Shown here: one piece after another, positions 1 through 10,420 of the stretch | Numbering within the stretch: position 1 is the first letter of the stretch | Layout of the letters: every line of letters starts with the position of its first letter | Assembly (NCBI GenBank): GCA_019055375.1 | Contig: JAHQIW010000246.1 | Span: 186,001 to 250,000, forward strand | Length of the DNA stretch: 64,000 nt | Direction of reading: 5' to 3' | DNA from: Parelaphostrongylus tenuis | Lineage: Eukaryota > Nematoda > Chromadorea > Rhabditida > Metastrongylidae | Notes under the pieces: model-generated | What the model saw: the letters and a program-made list of their open reading frames with translations, nothing else | Database searches by the model: none | Told to the model about the DNA's origin: nothing | Made by a program: the position numbers and the translations under genes

Positions 1-111
1 TAACCGGTTAACATTTTCTGATAACTCAGAGCAACTAAGTATTTGAAAGCACCAGCTCGAAAGGGACTTCCTTTTCGTTTCTTCCTTGCTATATCAGTTC
101 CTTCGCTCGTT

Positions 112-310
112 TCCTTCTATCCCTCCACCTTCTCTCCTTCTCTCTTTCTCTTTCTCTTTCTCTCTTCGTCTCTCTTTTACCTCCTGACTTATTTCTGTGC
201 CTCGACCTTCTGTTCTTGCTTCTTTTTCCTTTCGCTATCCGTTTTTCTTTCTCTCTTCTGTCCTCTCCACTCTCTCTCTTCCTATTCACCTTTCTCTCTT
301 TCAGAAAAAG
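112..310. repeat. Pyrimidine-rich (CT)n low-complexity tract
   Basis: The plus strand is almost pure C and T, with repeated TCTCTTTC and CTTTCTC units. It leaves open frames on both strands whose translations are only Ser/Leu/Phe (plus) or Arg/Glu/Lys (minus) runs, so they are composition artefacts rather than genes. Confidence 0.8.
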
Positions 311-345
311 TGTACGTCAGTGTGGACGAAATTTCTTGTGTGCTT

Positions 346-1307
346 CAATCTACCATTGATTGATGGACTATCACCAGATAATCTCGGCATTCTGCTGTTA
401 TATCACAAATCATTCATTCGAAAATTCGATTATTCGACTATCGTTATATATTTCGACTAGTCGTCAATCTATTTTTTCATTGCCGGGTCGTAATTTAAAC
501 TAAAACAGTTTTTCTTCATTGCTTTGATTCCATTCTTTTGAAATAGAAAAGAATGAAATCTGCGTCAGTTCAAGATAACAAATAACAAGCATAAAATTAC
601 CTTTTTTGTTTGTGTATGAATGTGTTCATGAGAATCAAAGCAAGCGTGAAATTCGGCATTAACCCTATACTTATTTTATTTTATTTTATATGACCCGTCA
701 TTAAATTTTACTAGGCGGATCCCAGTGACAAGTGAGAGAGTGGCCCATCCAGAGGAATACTTTAATGCTTTGTGCGACCAATCAGAAGAACTGTAGTGTA
801 CACTTTTTATAACATAAAAGCACAAAATTATACCTTTTAACTTGATTTTCAGACATAATTATTACAGTTCTTCTTCTACGCAGGTCTGAATAAACAATAA
901 AATGAAACAGTAGCTAATTGATATAAAATTCAGTAGATAGAAAGGTAAAGTCTACTCTTGTTCGATTGATGTAATTTAAAAATTTGATTATTCGAATATC
1001 TGAATGCTGTATTTCTCGATTCCATTGTCAGCTCGTGTCGTACGACCTTACTCAATGAAATATTTCTAAGGGCGTTCAGCGTCAATAACCAATAACAATA
1101 ACCGTCAACAAGAAATATTCGGCAAACGAAAATCATAACACCGTTACAGTGTTATAGATTCTGTACAATTGAGCTTCATTATTGTTAATCCCATTACTAT
1201 TGAGTGGTTCGACAGTGGTAAGCAATGAAAAGAAAACGAACTTCTTTTTTCAATGGTTTCACTTCTACAGCTTCGATTGACAGATCAATATACATAGCCA
1301 AATATCA
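346..1307. other. AT-rich intergenic sequence with one retroelement tail scrap
   Basis: No convincing coding sequence. At about 690-740 there is a scrap starting TATGACCCGTCA and containing GGATCCCAGTG. It resembles the extreme 3' end of the LINE/SINE family B tails at 1.9, 41.8 and 63.6 kb, in minus orientation. The rest shows nothing I can assign. Confidence 0.45.
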
Positions 1308-1894
1308 GGTCGTTCCCTAGGTTTTGGTACTAAAGCAATAAACACCAACTTCATTAATCAATTGATTAAAATTGCATGATTTTAGTGTCACTCGATGCGT
1401 ACTTTCTTGCAAACATTTTAATGTACAACTTAACCATACTTACCGTAGGAAGGAGCTGTCGTGGTACACAATTTGCTAGCTACTCAGGCACAAATGGCGC
1501 GTAGGGAAAAATGCTAGTGAAGCGGCGCGCAAAATTAATGGAGCTTGGGGGCGATGATACGATTGAAGAAGTGGCGGATAGGAAGTGTTTCGCGAAGTTC
1601 GAAGCTGGAGAGAACAGTCTGGAGGATCGGTCGCGCGTGGGCCGTTCACTTGAAGCTCCATTGATCTTGCTTACCGTTTCACTAGTGTTTTCCCTTACAC
1701 GCCATTCGTGCATGAGTAGCAAAATAATTTGTTCTTAAAACAACTCCATTTCATAGCAAGTTTAGGCAAGTAGTGTACCAAAATGTTTGCAAGAGAATGA
1801 GCATTTGAAAGGTACCAAAATCATGCAATTTTATTTGATTTTGGTTGATGAATTTGGTGCTTATTGCCTTAGTGCCAAAACTTACAAGACCACC
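1308..1894 (+). mobile_element. Non-autonomous mariner element (MITE) with fossil transposase HTH domain, copy 1
   Basis: A 587-bp element bounded by long imperfect terminal inverted repeats of about 85 bp. The left end reads GGTCGTTCCCTAGGTTTTGG and the right end is its near complement, followed by TA at 1895-1896. The left flanking dinucleotide is CA, probably a decayed TA. The interior at 1511-1660 encodes a mariner-like N-terminal DNA-binding segment with the family signature KCFAKFEAGENSLEDRSR followed by a GR-like linker. The catalytic DDD domain is absent. Two relatives of the same size lie at 18.6 and 28.8 kb, so this is a dispersed deletion family moved in trans, now decayed. Confidence 0.8.
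1511..1660 (+). pseudogene. Mariner transposase N-terminal fragment
   Basis: This coding remnant inside the MITE at 1308-1894 runs about 50 codons and matches the second helix-turn-helix and linker of Tc1/mariner transposases: A-R-L-M-E-L-GGDDT, then R-K-C-F-A-K-F, then GENSLEDRSRVGR. The Trp expected in the usual WF(Q/A)KF motif is replaced by Cys. The minus-strand frame across the same bases contains MLLMHEWRV, matching the more N-terminal LLMHEW helix of the family, so the two parts of the domain now read in opposite directions. No catalytic residues are present. It cannot encode a working transposase. Confidence 0.7.
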
Positions 1895-1924
1895 TAGAAT
1901 AATAATAAACCTACGTAAACTGTT

Positions 1925-2254
1925 TACACGACCCGTCAACGCAATTTATTGTGTGGATTTCAGCACTTGTTACAGTCGATTTGCTTCTTCGCATTCCGCA
2001 TCCTCCTCAAATGTCTTTGACTATTCAAAAGATTTTGTGTGTTGCTTTTGCTATTGCTTGAAGATTTCATCTTTTTTTATGAATGTCGTAGAAAGCTGAC
2101 CAAATTGAACCTTTATGAAATCATGAAGATAGCCGAGTTGTAACACGCTTCTATGTAACTGCCCGATAGTGTTGGGGAGAGGTGGGACCAGCGTAGTGAT
2201 ACCTGAAGGCCTGCATCACTAATCACTCGGTCATACCTACTAACCTGCCACTTG
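1925..2254 (-). mobile_element. 3' flank/UTR of RTE-type LINE fragment
   Basis: On the minus strand this follows the LINE stop codon and runs to a terminus reading TGACGGGTCGTGTAAAC. It contains modules (CCAACACTATCGGGCAG, GGCTATCTTC, TCTACGACATTCAT) also present at 3.4-3.6, 41.8-42.0, 57.9-58.2 and 63.6-63.8 kb. These shared modules define the LINE 3' end that SINE family B also carries. Confidence 0.6.
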
Positions 2255-2380
2255 TCACCTGTTGTCCCGTTGATCGTCGAGTGACTCGAGCGGGTACCAG
2301 CAGCACTTCCATTTTTCCCCATCACGTGCAAGAGTAGCCCAGTGGCTCGTCCTCGGTCTTGGGAATCGCTGAGCATCATA
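2255..2380 (-). pseudogene. C-terminal end of RTE-type LINE reverse transcriptase ORF (5'-truncated)
   Basis: The minus-strand translation reads YDAQRFPRPRTSHWATLARD, then a short Lys/Trp stretch, then YPLESLDDQRDNR and a TGA stop. This is the tail of nematode RTE-like endonuclease/reverse transcriptase polyproteins, whose relatives have the form PRxRRTHWATLARDRxKW...PLxxxDDQRD. Catalytic endonuclease and RT domains are absent, as expected for a 5'-truncated insertion. The same protein tail recurs at 44.95-45.14 kb, which makes the assignment firm. It is a dead fragment. Confidence 0.75.
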
Positions 2381-2395
2381 TCTTCTATGCCTTTT

Positions 2396-3254
2396 TACTT
2401 CCTAACCTAAACAATGAATTAACCGTGCAAGTAAAACGTAGAGAAAGATAAGAAAAGTGGAAAGAAAAGAAAAAAGTGGACTAGATAACATGTTGATTTT
2501 TTTTGGATCATGACAGAATTCTACTCCTAATTGCAAAGTTCTTCAGCATAGCTGCTTTATTGGTATGGAGTTACGGTTCCAGGGATTTATCGACGTAATT
2601 CTAATTCCAAGGATTTTTTGATCTGCTCATCTATACATCTCAACAATGAACCACTATATTTTACTAGATCCCAAAAACTTACATTAATCGTTCAAGTTCC
2701 TTCAATTTGAGTTTTTAGCTAAGAGATCAGAATATCTGGCAAAAAAATGTCACTCTGAACTTTTGAGGGAAGACTGGAAAGAAGTGACAAGTATGTCATT
2801 ATTGAATTGCTGAAAATGTCAGTCATGGTGATTGGTTAAGCGATGCTGAATATTATTATTATGAATATATTATGGATATTCTTGATTTATGGTTAAGCTG
2901 AAATTTCGTTTATGGTTAATGAAGGTGCGCACGCGAGAAATAAACCTTTCGACAATCACTACTCATCAGTCCTCAATTATTATCAATATCTTCATTCATA
3001 ACAGTTGCTTTCTTATTTCCTTTTTTTCTGATCCTTCAAAGAAACATGTCTCATAAGTAAATGAGGAAATCATTGAAATTCGCCATTCAAATCGATTTCC
3101 ACAATCATTTTGGCATTCGCGATGCTTTTTTTCCTTCTACTTTTTCATCAGTATTTCCTCATTGACCTTCGTGATTTTCTCCCACTTCTTCTTCCATCAT
3201 CGCCATCACCATCATAGTCGTTAGGGAAGTAGCATGTACTGTGGTCAGCATCAC
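2396..3254. other. Unassigned AT-rich sequence
   Basis: No conserved reading frame, RNA gene or repeat recognised. Short ATT-rich runs occur near 2850. Confidence 0.5.
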
Positions 3255-3255
3255 G

Positions 3256-3362
3256 TATTGACATAATAATAATAATGCAGTATAAAAATAACATTAATAG
3301 TGGTAATATTGATAGCGTTATTATTACTGGTAATAACAATGATAACGATAATATTATTTAGG
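3256..3362. repeat. AAT/ATT microsatellite-like region
   Basis: An interrupted trinucleotide tract: (AAT)5 near 3262-3280, then degenerate ATT, GGT and ATA triplets up to TATTATTTA. It is simple-sequence DNA without coding meaning. Confidence 0.65.
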
Positions 3363-3394
3363 CACATTTTAGACGATTGATCCGTCTTTGCAGT

Positions 3395-3632
3395 GTTCAT
3401 TTCTTTCATTGTGCGAATCAAGGTACTTTTAGTATTCAGTTCGTTTTCTCGTCTTCTTCTTGAACGTCGTAGAATACTGTTTAAGCACGTCTCTTTGCAA
3501 TTTCGAGGATAGCCTGCCTGTGGTGTTCTATAGGGTGTTCGTTGTTGACTGCCGGAGAGTGTTGGGGCGTGGGGTTCACCTCGTCCGCGCGACGAGCATC
3601 ACAACCACTCGACCACGACGCCCCGTCAATAA
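3395..3632 (-). mobile_element. SINE family B copy (tRNA-like head, LINE-type tail)
   Basis: Read on the minus strand from 3632: a GC-rich head with GGGGCGTCGTGGTCGAGTGG, which resembles the 5' acceptor, D-stem and A box of a Ser/Leu-type tRNA. Next comes a decayed B-box region, then CCCCAACACTCTCCGGCAG and GGCTATCCTCGAAATTGC, then TCTACGACGTTCAAGAAGAA. The last three modules match the 3' flank of the LINE at 1.9-2.25 kb. Related copies are at 29.8, 41.8, 57.9 and 63.6 kb. The structure is a tRNA-derived SINE with a LINE-derived tail. Confidence 0.6.
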
Positions 3633-3724
3633 GAATATTGATGAAAAATGATAACAATAGTTGCAATAAGTTGTTCGTTGATTTCTGGCGCACTATTGTT
3701 TTCCTCAGTTTCATTCCTTCTCAA

Positions 3725-4375
3725 ATCATGTTATTTCCAAAAGGCTGTGATATGTTGGAGAATGTGCTAGTAGCTGCAGCCAAGGGCCTTAAAGCTCTAA
3801 AAGCCATAAGTTCTGATTGTATGAAGCAGCTTTAGCCAGTGATGTCTTGATTGAGAGCTTATGCATTGCCCGAGCAGCCATCGCGTTGCACGCATGACTA
3901 TTTGCAAAAATCATCCGCAGCGAACGCACAAGAAGAACTTTCTCGTGTCGATCATCACTAAAGATGAGTCCTGGGTCTACTACGAGAAAAACATGCGCTA
4001 CCCCTACTGGCTGCCTCGCGGCGGAGAATCCGTGAGTTCAACAAAACCTAAGTTCCATGCTCGAAAGATTGTGCTCTTGGTTTTCTGGGATTGGCACGGC
4101 ATAATGTTTCATGAACTGCTCAACAACGAGCGGACAATCAAAGCTAACATCTATAGAAGCATCTGCGAGAGTTGGCAACAACAGTGCAAGAGAAGGACCG
4201 AAGCGACTCAGTGTTGCCCTCATGCAGATCAAATTGCGAAGTCGACTCGCCACATCTTGGAGGAACTGGGCCACGATACCACATTCATCGTATAGCCCTG
4301 ATATTACTCCATCGGATTATCATCTCTTCCACATCCTGAAGCAGCATCTGCGCTAAAAAAATTGAAGATTAAGCT
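3725..4375 (+). pseudogene. Mariner-family transposase, catalytic region, frame-broken
   Basis: The first open segment (3861-4295, 144 codons) carries FLVSIITKDESWVYYEKN, matching the mariner ITGDExWVYY block with the first catalytic Asp at residue 35. It is followed by the LLVFWDWHGI...HELL block, which corresponds to the WWD..G..YYELL motif. A frame change near 4200 leads into an overlapping frame ending YSPDITPSDYHLFHILKQHL, which holds the third catalytic Asp (4300-4302). The central HDNA block is degraded (HADQ in one frame). The region before 3861 has AKGLKALKAI and AATTTGCAAA-like scraps of the upstream domain with stops. An intact mariner transposase is about 345 aa; this retains perhaps 170 across two frames and is inactive. 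Relatives lie on the minus strand at 24.4-25.0 and 34.9-35.8 kb. Confidence 0.85.
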
Positions 4376-4380
4376 TAAAA

Positions 4381-5887
4381 GTTAGCTGATCGACTTCTTT
4401 GATTGCCAGCCTCATTCTTCGTGATGAAAAAGGCAAGCGATCTTTGCTTTGCAAATGGTTGTTTATAATTGATCATAGTGGTTATTCTGGTTATCATATT
4501 GTTGACTAACTTCTTTATATAATTAACAGTTTAATCACCAAAAATGTCGAATGCAAAAGAAATTATGGGATCACTTAATACTATTATGATTGTTGCTATT
4601 TCAATACACAAAAACTGTATAGCTTGGCCTAGGACTACTCTTGTGACATCATTTACCTTTTCCATCTAAAGCTTTCCGCAACATATTTTTCAAAAGAAGT
4701 TTTTATTTTTATTCCGTAGCTAAAAGATTTTGCTGCAATCTGAACTTGTTTTGGCACTAAAATAATATGTTGCTCTTTCTCCACATCCACTGCTTTTGAC
4801 ATATTCGTTAAGTGACAGATTGCTTGCGCTTTCCCTATTGTTTTGTATCTCTACCATTCTAGTCCTCGTTTTTATTTTATTATGTAAATTGTGTAACAAC
4901 CAAACATAGTCACAGATAAAACTACCACTGCAAGCATGTGGCCAATGAAAACATTATTTTTATTACACGAAGCGTCATGATACATTGCGGATCCCACGTC
5001 TTCTTCCAAACGATTTGTCTTCTCACACTAATCGTCCAACAAACCTCTTAGCATTTTTATAATGATTCGCTTCCTGCTCGAGAAATTGTTCTCTTTTAGT
5101 AGTTTCGCTGATTGTTCGCTGGACAGATTTTCGCAACAATTCTGGAACAATACAACAGGAACACTTAATCCTGAGTACTCTCAGATTCTCAGGAGAGGCT
5201 TGTTGACCAAGGCCTGTAACGTTTCATTGGACGACGATCTACCACTCAGCTAAACGCATGCCGATATGATACAAGTGCTTGCCGTAAATCATATTTTTCG
5301 ATATAAGGATTGCTTTTTTTTCTTTTCCTCTTATATCAAAAAGAATTTTGAAGCCCTATAATAGTCATAAAAATCTATGTAGATTTTTGGTACTCAATTT
5401 TCATTCAACAGAATATATTAGCAAAACTAAACAGGTGACAGTTCCACAGAAAACGACTTTCGTCAGCCTTAACGCTTTCCTTGAACTTCTTCGTACTATT
5501 TACTGGTTTGGATTATGATTTTAAGCTATATAATAAATTTAGTGCTTGGAAGTAGAACTTCATTAGCCACTGGGTTGTGGTGGTCATCTCTGAAGTACTT
5601 TTAACACACCTCAAGCGCTTGGAAAAACGCTCGTCTGATTTGTATTCCATTCCCTTTCTATGTTTGCCACTTTTGAACTGCCTTTTCTCCAAGTATTTAA
5701 TTTCTTCATCGGTCAGATTCTTGATTTGTTTTTGCTTTGCAAAGAAAAAAATTCAGCTTCTTAACTTCTCCCCTCGCTGAAAAAATTTACTGCACAGTAA
5801 TAAACAACAATGAGAATGCTAAAGAGGAGCTGCTAAGAATCTGTTGCTTTCTGCCTTCATTTCTTAGTAAAACGCCCCGAAAAACTA
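4381..5887. other. Unassigned AT-rich sequence
   Basis: Only short open frames (at most 67 codons) without recognisable domains. The 5062-5253 frame encodes a Phe/Ser/Leu-rich peptide that I do not recognise. No RNA gene or clear repeat seen. Confidence 0.45.
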
Positions 5888-6136
5888 TTGAAGGATGATC
5901 AGTCTTTACGAATGCGCATGCATTTGACTCTATTCGTAACACAAGTGATTGCATGCACATTTAGCCTGAATAATGCTCTGCAAAAGTTTGCTAATTTATC
6001 AAGACCTGCACCTTCATTCACGCAGGCAGGCCTGATTAGAATCAGAGCCAACTCCGAAGGAATAAGATGCCTGTTAGATGATCAGACGAGTCCTGAGAAA
6101 AACGTAAAAAACATTCGATATACATCATTCGGCTAG
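5888..6136 (+). CDS. Candidate small secreted peptide precursor (unrecognised)
   Basis: This 82-codon frame is not assigned to a family. If translation starts at the second or third Met (residues 8 or 10), the N-terminus is MRMHLTLFVTQVIACTFS. That has the shape of a signal peptide: short basic n-region, hydrophobic h-region of about 12 residues, and small residues near a cleavage site before LNN. The rest is polar, with one Cys. The protein ends in IRYTSFG, a C-terminal Gly after an aromatic residue, which in neuropeptide precursors can donate an amide. There is no clean dibasic site just before it (EKNVKN), which weakens that reading. A pyrimidine/AG stretch (CATTTCTTAG) at about 5857-5866 could be a splice acceptor, making this a last exon. 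No neighbours support it, and chance openness in AT-rich DNA is possible. Confidence 0.3.
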   Translation: MKDDQSLRMRMHLTLFVTQVIACTFSLNNALQKFANLSRPAPSFTQAGLIRIRANSEGIRCLLDDQTSPEKNVKNIRYTSFG

Positions 6137-6286
6137 TCTCCTGCTTTACGTCACGCATGACATTTCATCAAGCGAGACGAGCAGCAATTGCCGTCATGAC
6201 CATCAACTATCACGAAGCATAACATCGTTCACTGCAAATTACTCGTTGATCCTTCACATCTCATCTCGTCCCTTTAATGAACCTTT

Positions 6287-6350
6287 TAGTGATAGTGGTG
6301 TAAGGTTACTAGGTTACTTCGAATCCAGTAATCTTACACCACTGCCACTA
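6287..6350. repeat. Short near-perfect hairpin (24-bp arms, 16-nt loop)
   Basis: Left arm 6287-6310 and right arm 6327-6350 pair over 24 positions with one mismatch and two G-U pairs on the plus-strand RNA. The loop contains TTCGAATCC, reminiscent of a tRNA T-loop. It could be a MITE relic, a small-RNA hairpin or a chance palindrome, and I see no matching copy elsewhere in the window. Confidence 0.6.
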
Positions 6351-6355
6351 GAATC

Positions 6356-8050
6356 TACCTTCTTACCATAATGGATAAAAACCCTGCACTTATCGAGACT
6401 TATTGTTAGAGAAGAAGAATGCACGAAATACTATAGAAGAACAAAGAAGACTTCAGGATATCAAAGCCAAGTCACTTACGTTACCACTAAACACCTTGTT
6501 TTCGTTGGGAGGTGACCCTGAGGTTAAGACTGCATTGGCACAGCGACTATAGGTTTCCCCATATGGTCACTACCCAAGTCGAAGCTACTGCACAACTTTT
6601 ACTCGTGAATACCCTGTTGCCAAAGATAACTCATAATAAAAGAGCGATGCGTTTCTTGCTTTTCAGGGCAGCCAAGCCATGCAACGAACAGCTGTTGTTC
6701 AGAGCATTGCGTGAGAATGCATAGTACTTCTCGGTTCAAACTCGCTACATTTTCTTAAATAATACTTAAAAGTAATTATACAGAGGGGAAACCAACACAC
6801 GACACACTGTGTGCACATTGTAAACAACACTGTTTTTGCGTAAAAGTGACGAGAATCATATGACAGTCGTTTATGTCCTTTAGTAGCCTTTTGTTCCTCC
6901 TTCTTTTATGATTCCAGGAAAGTTCATTTCCAGAGAATCATTTTGGATTAGACTAAGGAGATCTGTTTTGGTAGTCTAATGTTCGAGCATGAGAGCTCCC
7001 ACCTTTTACACTAAAGATGATTGATCTTGATCTTTGCAATGATTTATAAAATAAAAAACGCAGAGGAAAAAAAGATGATGGCTATCACAAATGCTTCAAG
7101 AAGTTTGTTCTATGTTTGAGTCAATTCAAAACTTTGTCAAAAATCGAATCACTGTCGTCAAAGACAAGAAGAATAAGCCGTTTGGGTATAAGTAATCATG
7201 GTTGTGTGTCTTCAAACAAAGCAATTTCATTTAATATGACATTTCATGCCTCAATGCCATGACTAATGCATGTTGTGAAGAACTTTCTGAGGCTTTTGTC
7301 ATTTCCATAGCAGCAAGAAAATCCGGAGCTCAGATTTGTGATGAATTCTTGCGATTTTTGTTCATTACACACGAGACGTCGGTCGAATAATCGACATCTC
7401 GTTCACATGTAGTCCTTCGGAAGTCGTCCAAATGATAAGTACTCCTCTACTGTTATTTTTTTCATGATTTATGCAGTTAGAAATAGAGCAGGAAATAAAA
7501 AAGAAAGTAGGTAATCTTTCTAGGGAAACTTGCTGTAATCGATATGGAACGTAGGAGTGTATAAAATATATACTTAACATTTAGATGCAACTTCACTTGT
7601 GATCATACGGATTGGATTCGCTGTAAAATCTTTGTTTATTACCATATCGTTAGATTTTGAATTATATAAAAAGTGTTAACTGCACTGCCAAAAAAGTTCT
7701 AGTAAAATCGAAGCTGAGTACGATGGCTTGTCTCCCTTGAGGAACTTCAAAAGTCCTTCAAGTTTTAAAACCTTACGCGGGGAAGTGACCTCTGTGTCAG
7801 ACAGTGGGAGCATAATAGTTGCTTCAACTTTAAACCAACACTTTTTTTTTAGCTTATAATGAATTTTGTGAAGCGACACAAGTGGAATTGTTTTTATGAT
7901 TATTTTATTGATGCAAATGATACCTTCTTGGAATATTTTGTATAATAATGAGATAATAGATTTGGAAAATCATCATGATCTGCAAATAATCTAGCAGGTG
8001 ACAAAAAATCTCTTCTTCACTACAGTGAAATTAGAGTTATTATAAAACAA
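6356..8050. other. Unassigned AT-rich sequence
   Basis: Open frames here are at most 71 codons, with no domain resemblance. No repeat family from elsewhere in the window was recognised. Confidence 0.45.
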
Positions 8051-8485
8051 ATGAGAAAAATTTCCTTTCTCTCCCCCAAAGTTCATTTCAAAAACGAAAG
8101 CAAATGGACTTACAGGACTTCCTCCACAACGTCCTCCTTATGTTTTCAGCTATCGAGCTCCTTCTACGAATCTACATGGTTTGAAAGTCCCAAGGTACTA
8201 TTTTACTCGATAATTTTGGTGAAGTGGTTAACAAAGCAGTTTGTGTATGTTGGATACTTTGCAAGTACTGTAGAGATTCATCAACTATTATTTTTATTCC
8301 ATAAGGTCGTCAGAACTTCCATTTCACTGTTATCTTATCAGGTGAGAAATATTTTTCTCTCTGAACCAGTGATTATATCCGTTGGTTGGAAAAAGCACTT
8401 CCTGAGAAAATCGTTGCATAATGACAGCATCCTTTGGCATAGATTTAGTACTATTCGGCATGCTATGACGATCCACTCACTATAG
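8051..8485 (+). CDS. Unrecognised 144-codon open frame
   Basis: One of the longer uninterrupted frames in the window. The product is rich in Ser, Phe, Leu and His, with scattered hydrophobic stretches (about residues 53-60 and 80-100: LFYSIILVKW, LLFLFHKVV) but no clear signal peptide, transmembrane pattern or motif. The start lies after an in-frame stop just upstream and has no distinctive context. In DNA this AT-rich an open frame of this length can arise by chance. It could contain an exon, but no gene family is suggested. Confidence 0.2.
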   Translation: MRKISFLSPKVHFKNESKWTYRTSSTTSSLCFQLSSSFYESTWFESPKVLFYSIILVKWLTKQFVYVGYFASTVEIHQLLFLFHKVVRTSISLLSYQVRNIFLSEPVIISVGWKKHFLRKSLHNDSILWHRFSTIRHAMTIHSL

Positions 8486-9239
8486 GGTCTCTGTTATTAG
8501 TTTTCCATTTCGCTGTCATAATGAGATATAATAGGATATTATTCATTTGGCTAATCCTCTTTGGCAAATGTACATTTTCAATTTCCATGCACATTGCATG
8601 CTTCGATGAAATGAATAGATTCTATCTTGAGATTCCAGAAGGAAGACAACCTACGCAGTTAGTCGAATGATTTTTGAGTAAAAATTATCGTTATTTCGTT
8701 TCGTAAAATTCATAAAAACTTAGTATCTTAGACATCAAGATCGGTGTTCTGTGAAATCTTTTGTTTGCTTGCACAAAATTATTCTATGTAATTTTAATTG
8801 ATAAGAGTTCGGTTTCTTTTGTATGCAAAATTTGTTCATCGTTTTCCTTCACCTTTCGTGATAATATCATTTATACCACTTTCTGTTGAGTGTATTTAAA
8901 TGTTACTACAAAAAACGATTGAATTTCTTAGAGATTTTGTGAAAATTGAGATTTTTTTCACAGCTGAGCATAAAATGCCGAATGCATGGACGCTACTTTT
9001 GTAATAACTAATCACCACAGAACATCACATACCACCTGAAGATGTCAGTTGTTTTCTTGGAAATTGATTATTTAGAACCTTTATTTGGGTTTGAGCCTTG
9101 CGTTGAGGGATTATATTGAAAAAAAAGAGTCTTGTGAATGGGAAATTTCGACGTCTTTTTTAATCTTTCTCTTTTATGCTCTCAAAAATTTATTTTTCGC
9201 TGGCGAAAGTTTACTGAATTAATTATCTGAGCAGCTCGT
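8486..9239. other. Unassigned AT-rich sequence
   Basis: Very AT-rich, with many stops in all frames. Nothing recognised. Confidence 0.5.
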
Positions 9240-9253
9240 CCTCATAAATAATC

Positions 9254-9368
9254 ATGTTGATCTCAGCAAAGTTTCCATCGGGCTGGGAATCTGTTGGTCA
9301 TCCAATATGCTCTTTTCCGCTGCGTTCTGAGATATTTGTGGTGAGGCTTTCCACCCGACGTTTACCCT
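9254..9368 (-). CDS. Possible terminal exon (unrecognised)
   Basis: On the minus strand an acceptor-like sequence (CATTCCTACAG) at about 9369-9379 is followed by an open stretch of higher GC than its surroundings. It translates to VNVGWKASPQISQNAAEKSI, then LDDQQIPSPMETLLRST and a stop. The composition is protein-like (mixed charge, few runs), unlike most open frames here. I recognise no family and see no upstream partner exon, so this is only a candidate. Confidence 0.2.
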
Positions 9369-9678
9369 GTAGGAATGGAGTAAGATATGTCACCACCATT
9401 CAAAAAAGTGCAGGAAAACTTCCTTAGGAATGAATTACTCTTCTCGGTTGATGAAACACTAGTTGTTTCGCAGTTCAATACCTAGTAACGTTACCATTTT
9501 TTTCAAATAAGAAAGAAACTACTAGAAGCTATTTTCGAGATTAGCGGAAAAATATGCGTTATCATTGGATTGAGATTATATCTGCTAACTAAATCTTTCA
9601 ATAACTTTAGCGAAAGGAGATGAGAAGGATTTAACACACAAGTAAAACTATAGCATAGTTCTTTTCAACAACAAGCCT

Positions 9679-9900
9679 TTATGTGACATACTCAAGGTCC
9701 ACCACGAAGGCTGATCGCCGTGGTCGGGCGTGTCCCTCTGACGCGATTACAAGTTTGTTTTGCAGCATTGAATCAACCTTCATGGTGTTGTTCTTGGTTA
9801 AACTCGCCAAAGAAGTTCCATATAAACTTCCGCTGACAGTAAACTCTTTAGGGGAAAGAGAGGGTGGCACGGTATTTTTCTCATGTGGTTTAAGTTCCAT
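9679..9900 (-). CDS. Unrecognised 73-codon frame in a locally GC-richer patch
   Basis: The frame starts MELKPHEKNTVPPSL, has a middle with GSLYGTSLASLTKNNT, and ends EGHARPRRSAFVVDLEYVT before a TAA. It resembles real protein composition more than neighbouring frames. The opposite strand is open over nearly the same span (9683-9910), so only one can be real, if either. I recognise no domain. It may be an exon or a decayed transposon piece. Confidence 0.2.
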   Translation of the reverse strand: MELKPHEKNTVPPSLSPKEFTVSGSLYGTSLASLTKNNTMKVDSMLQNKLVIASEGHARPRRSAFVVDLEYVT

Positions 9901-10254
9901 ACAACCATAATTTTACTCTTTCGCTCACAAGATTTTCTGATCGTTATTTTTTCTCTTCACTACCTTTCCGCATTTTTCAAATTTATCCACTTACATTTTC
10001 TTCATTCTTTTCGTTTATGCTCAGTATATTAAGAATTTGGTGGATTTCTAATTGAACATAAATATCACTGTGACAAACTGCTATGATTATTCTGAGAAAT
10101 GCGAGATAAATAGGAGACATTAAACATTAACACACGCCGGTGACTCTGCATGTGATCATTTCGTGGAGTCAAAAATCATAATCAAAATTTAAATAAGATA
10201 ACATATTGGAAGTTCAACACTCGTATCAAATTACAAGGTAACGTACCGATGATC

Positions 10255-10420
10255 AATTTAAGGGGCGGAAGCACGGTAACCAATGGTCTCATTCGCGCAT
10301 TAGGGTTGTTTACTTGATTCTGCTCATTCATGGTCGCGTCAAACATCAAGTTCTTCTTCGTGAAGAAGTCCGTCAAGAAATTTGACCATCTGGTCGGTGG
10401 TCTTCCGTTCCATGCCCGAT
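10255..10420 (-). pseudogene. C-terminal fragment of RTE-type LINE reverse transcriptase ORF
   Basis: The minus strand reads GRPPTRWSNFLTDFFTKKN, then MFDATMNEQNQVNNPNARMRP. This corresponds to the GRPxTRWSDFFTKxL...YDALRVPRARRTHW segment near the end of nematode RTE polyproteins. A small duplication or insertion separates the FLTDFFTKK part from the PNARMRP part, and the following THWATLARDR block is decayed. Compare the cleaner copy at 44.95-45.14 kb. It is a dead 5'-truncated insertion. Confidence 0.7.

Noticed and set aside
43..460. Overlapping open frames of 60-106 codons on both strands
   Set aside because: They are products of the CT-rich tract: Ser/Phe/Leu runs on one strand and Arg/Glu/Lys runs on the other.
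9683..9910. Plus-strand 75-codon frame
   Set aside because: It mirrors the minus-strand frame at 9679-9900. The minus product looks more protein-like and no domain supports either.
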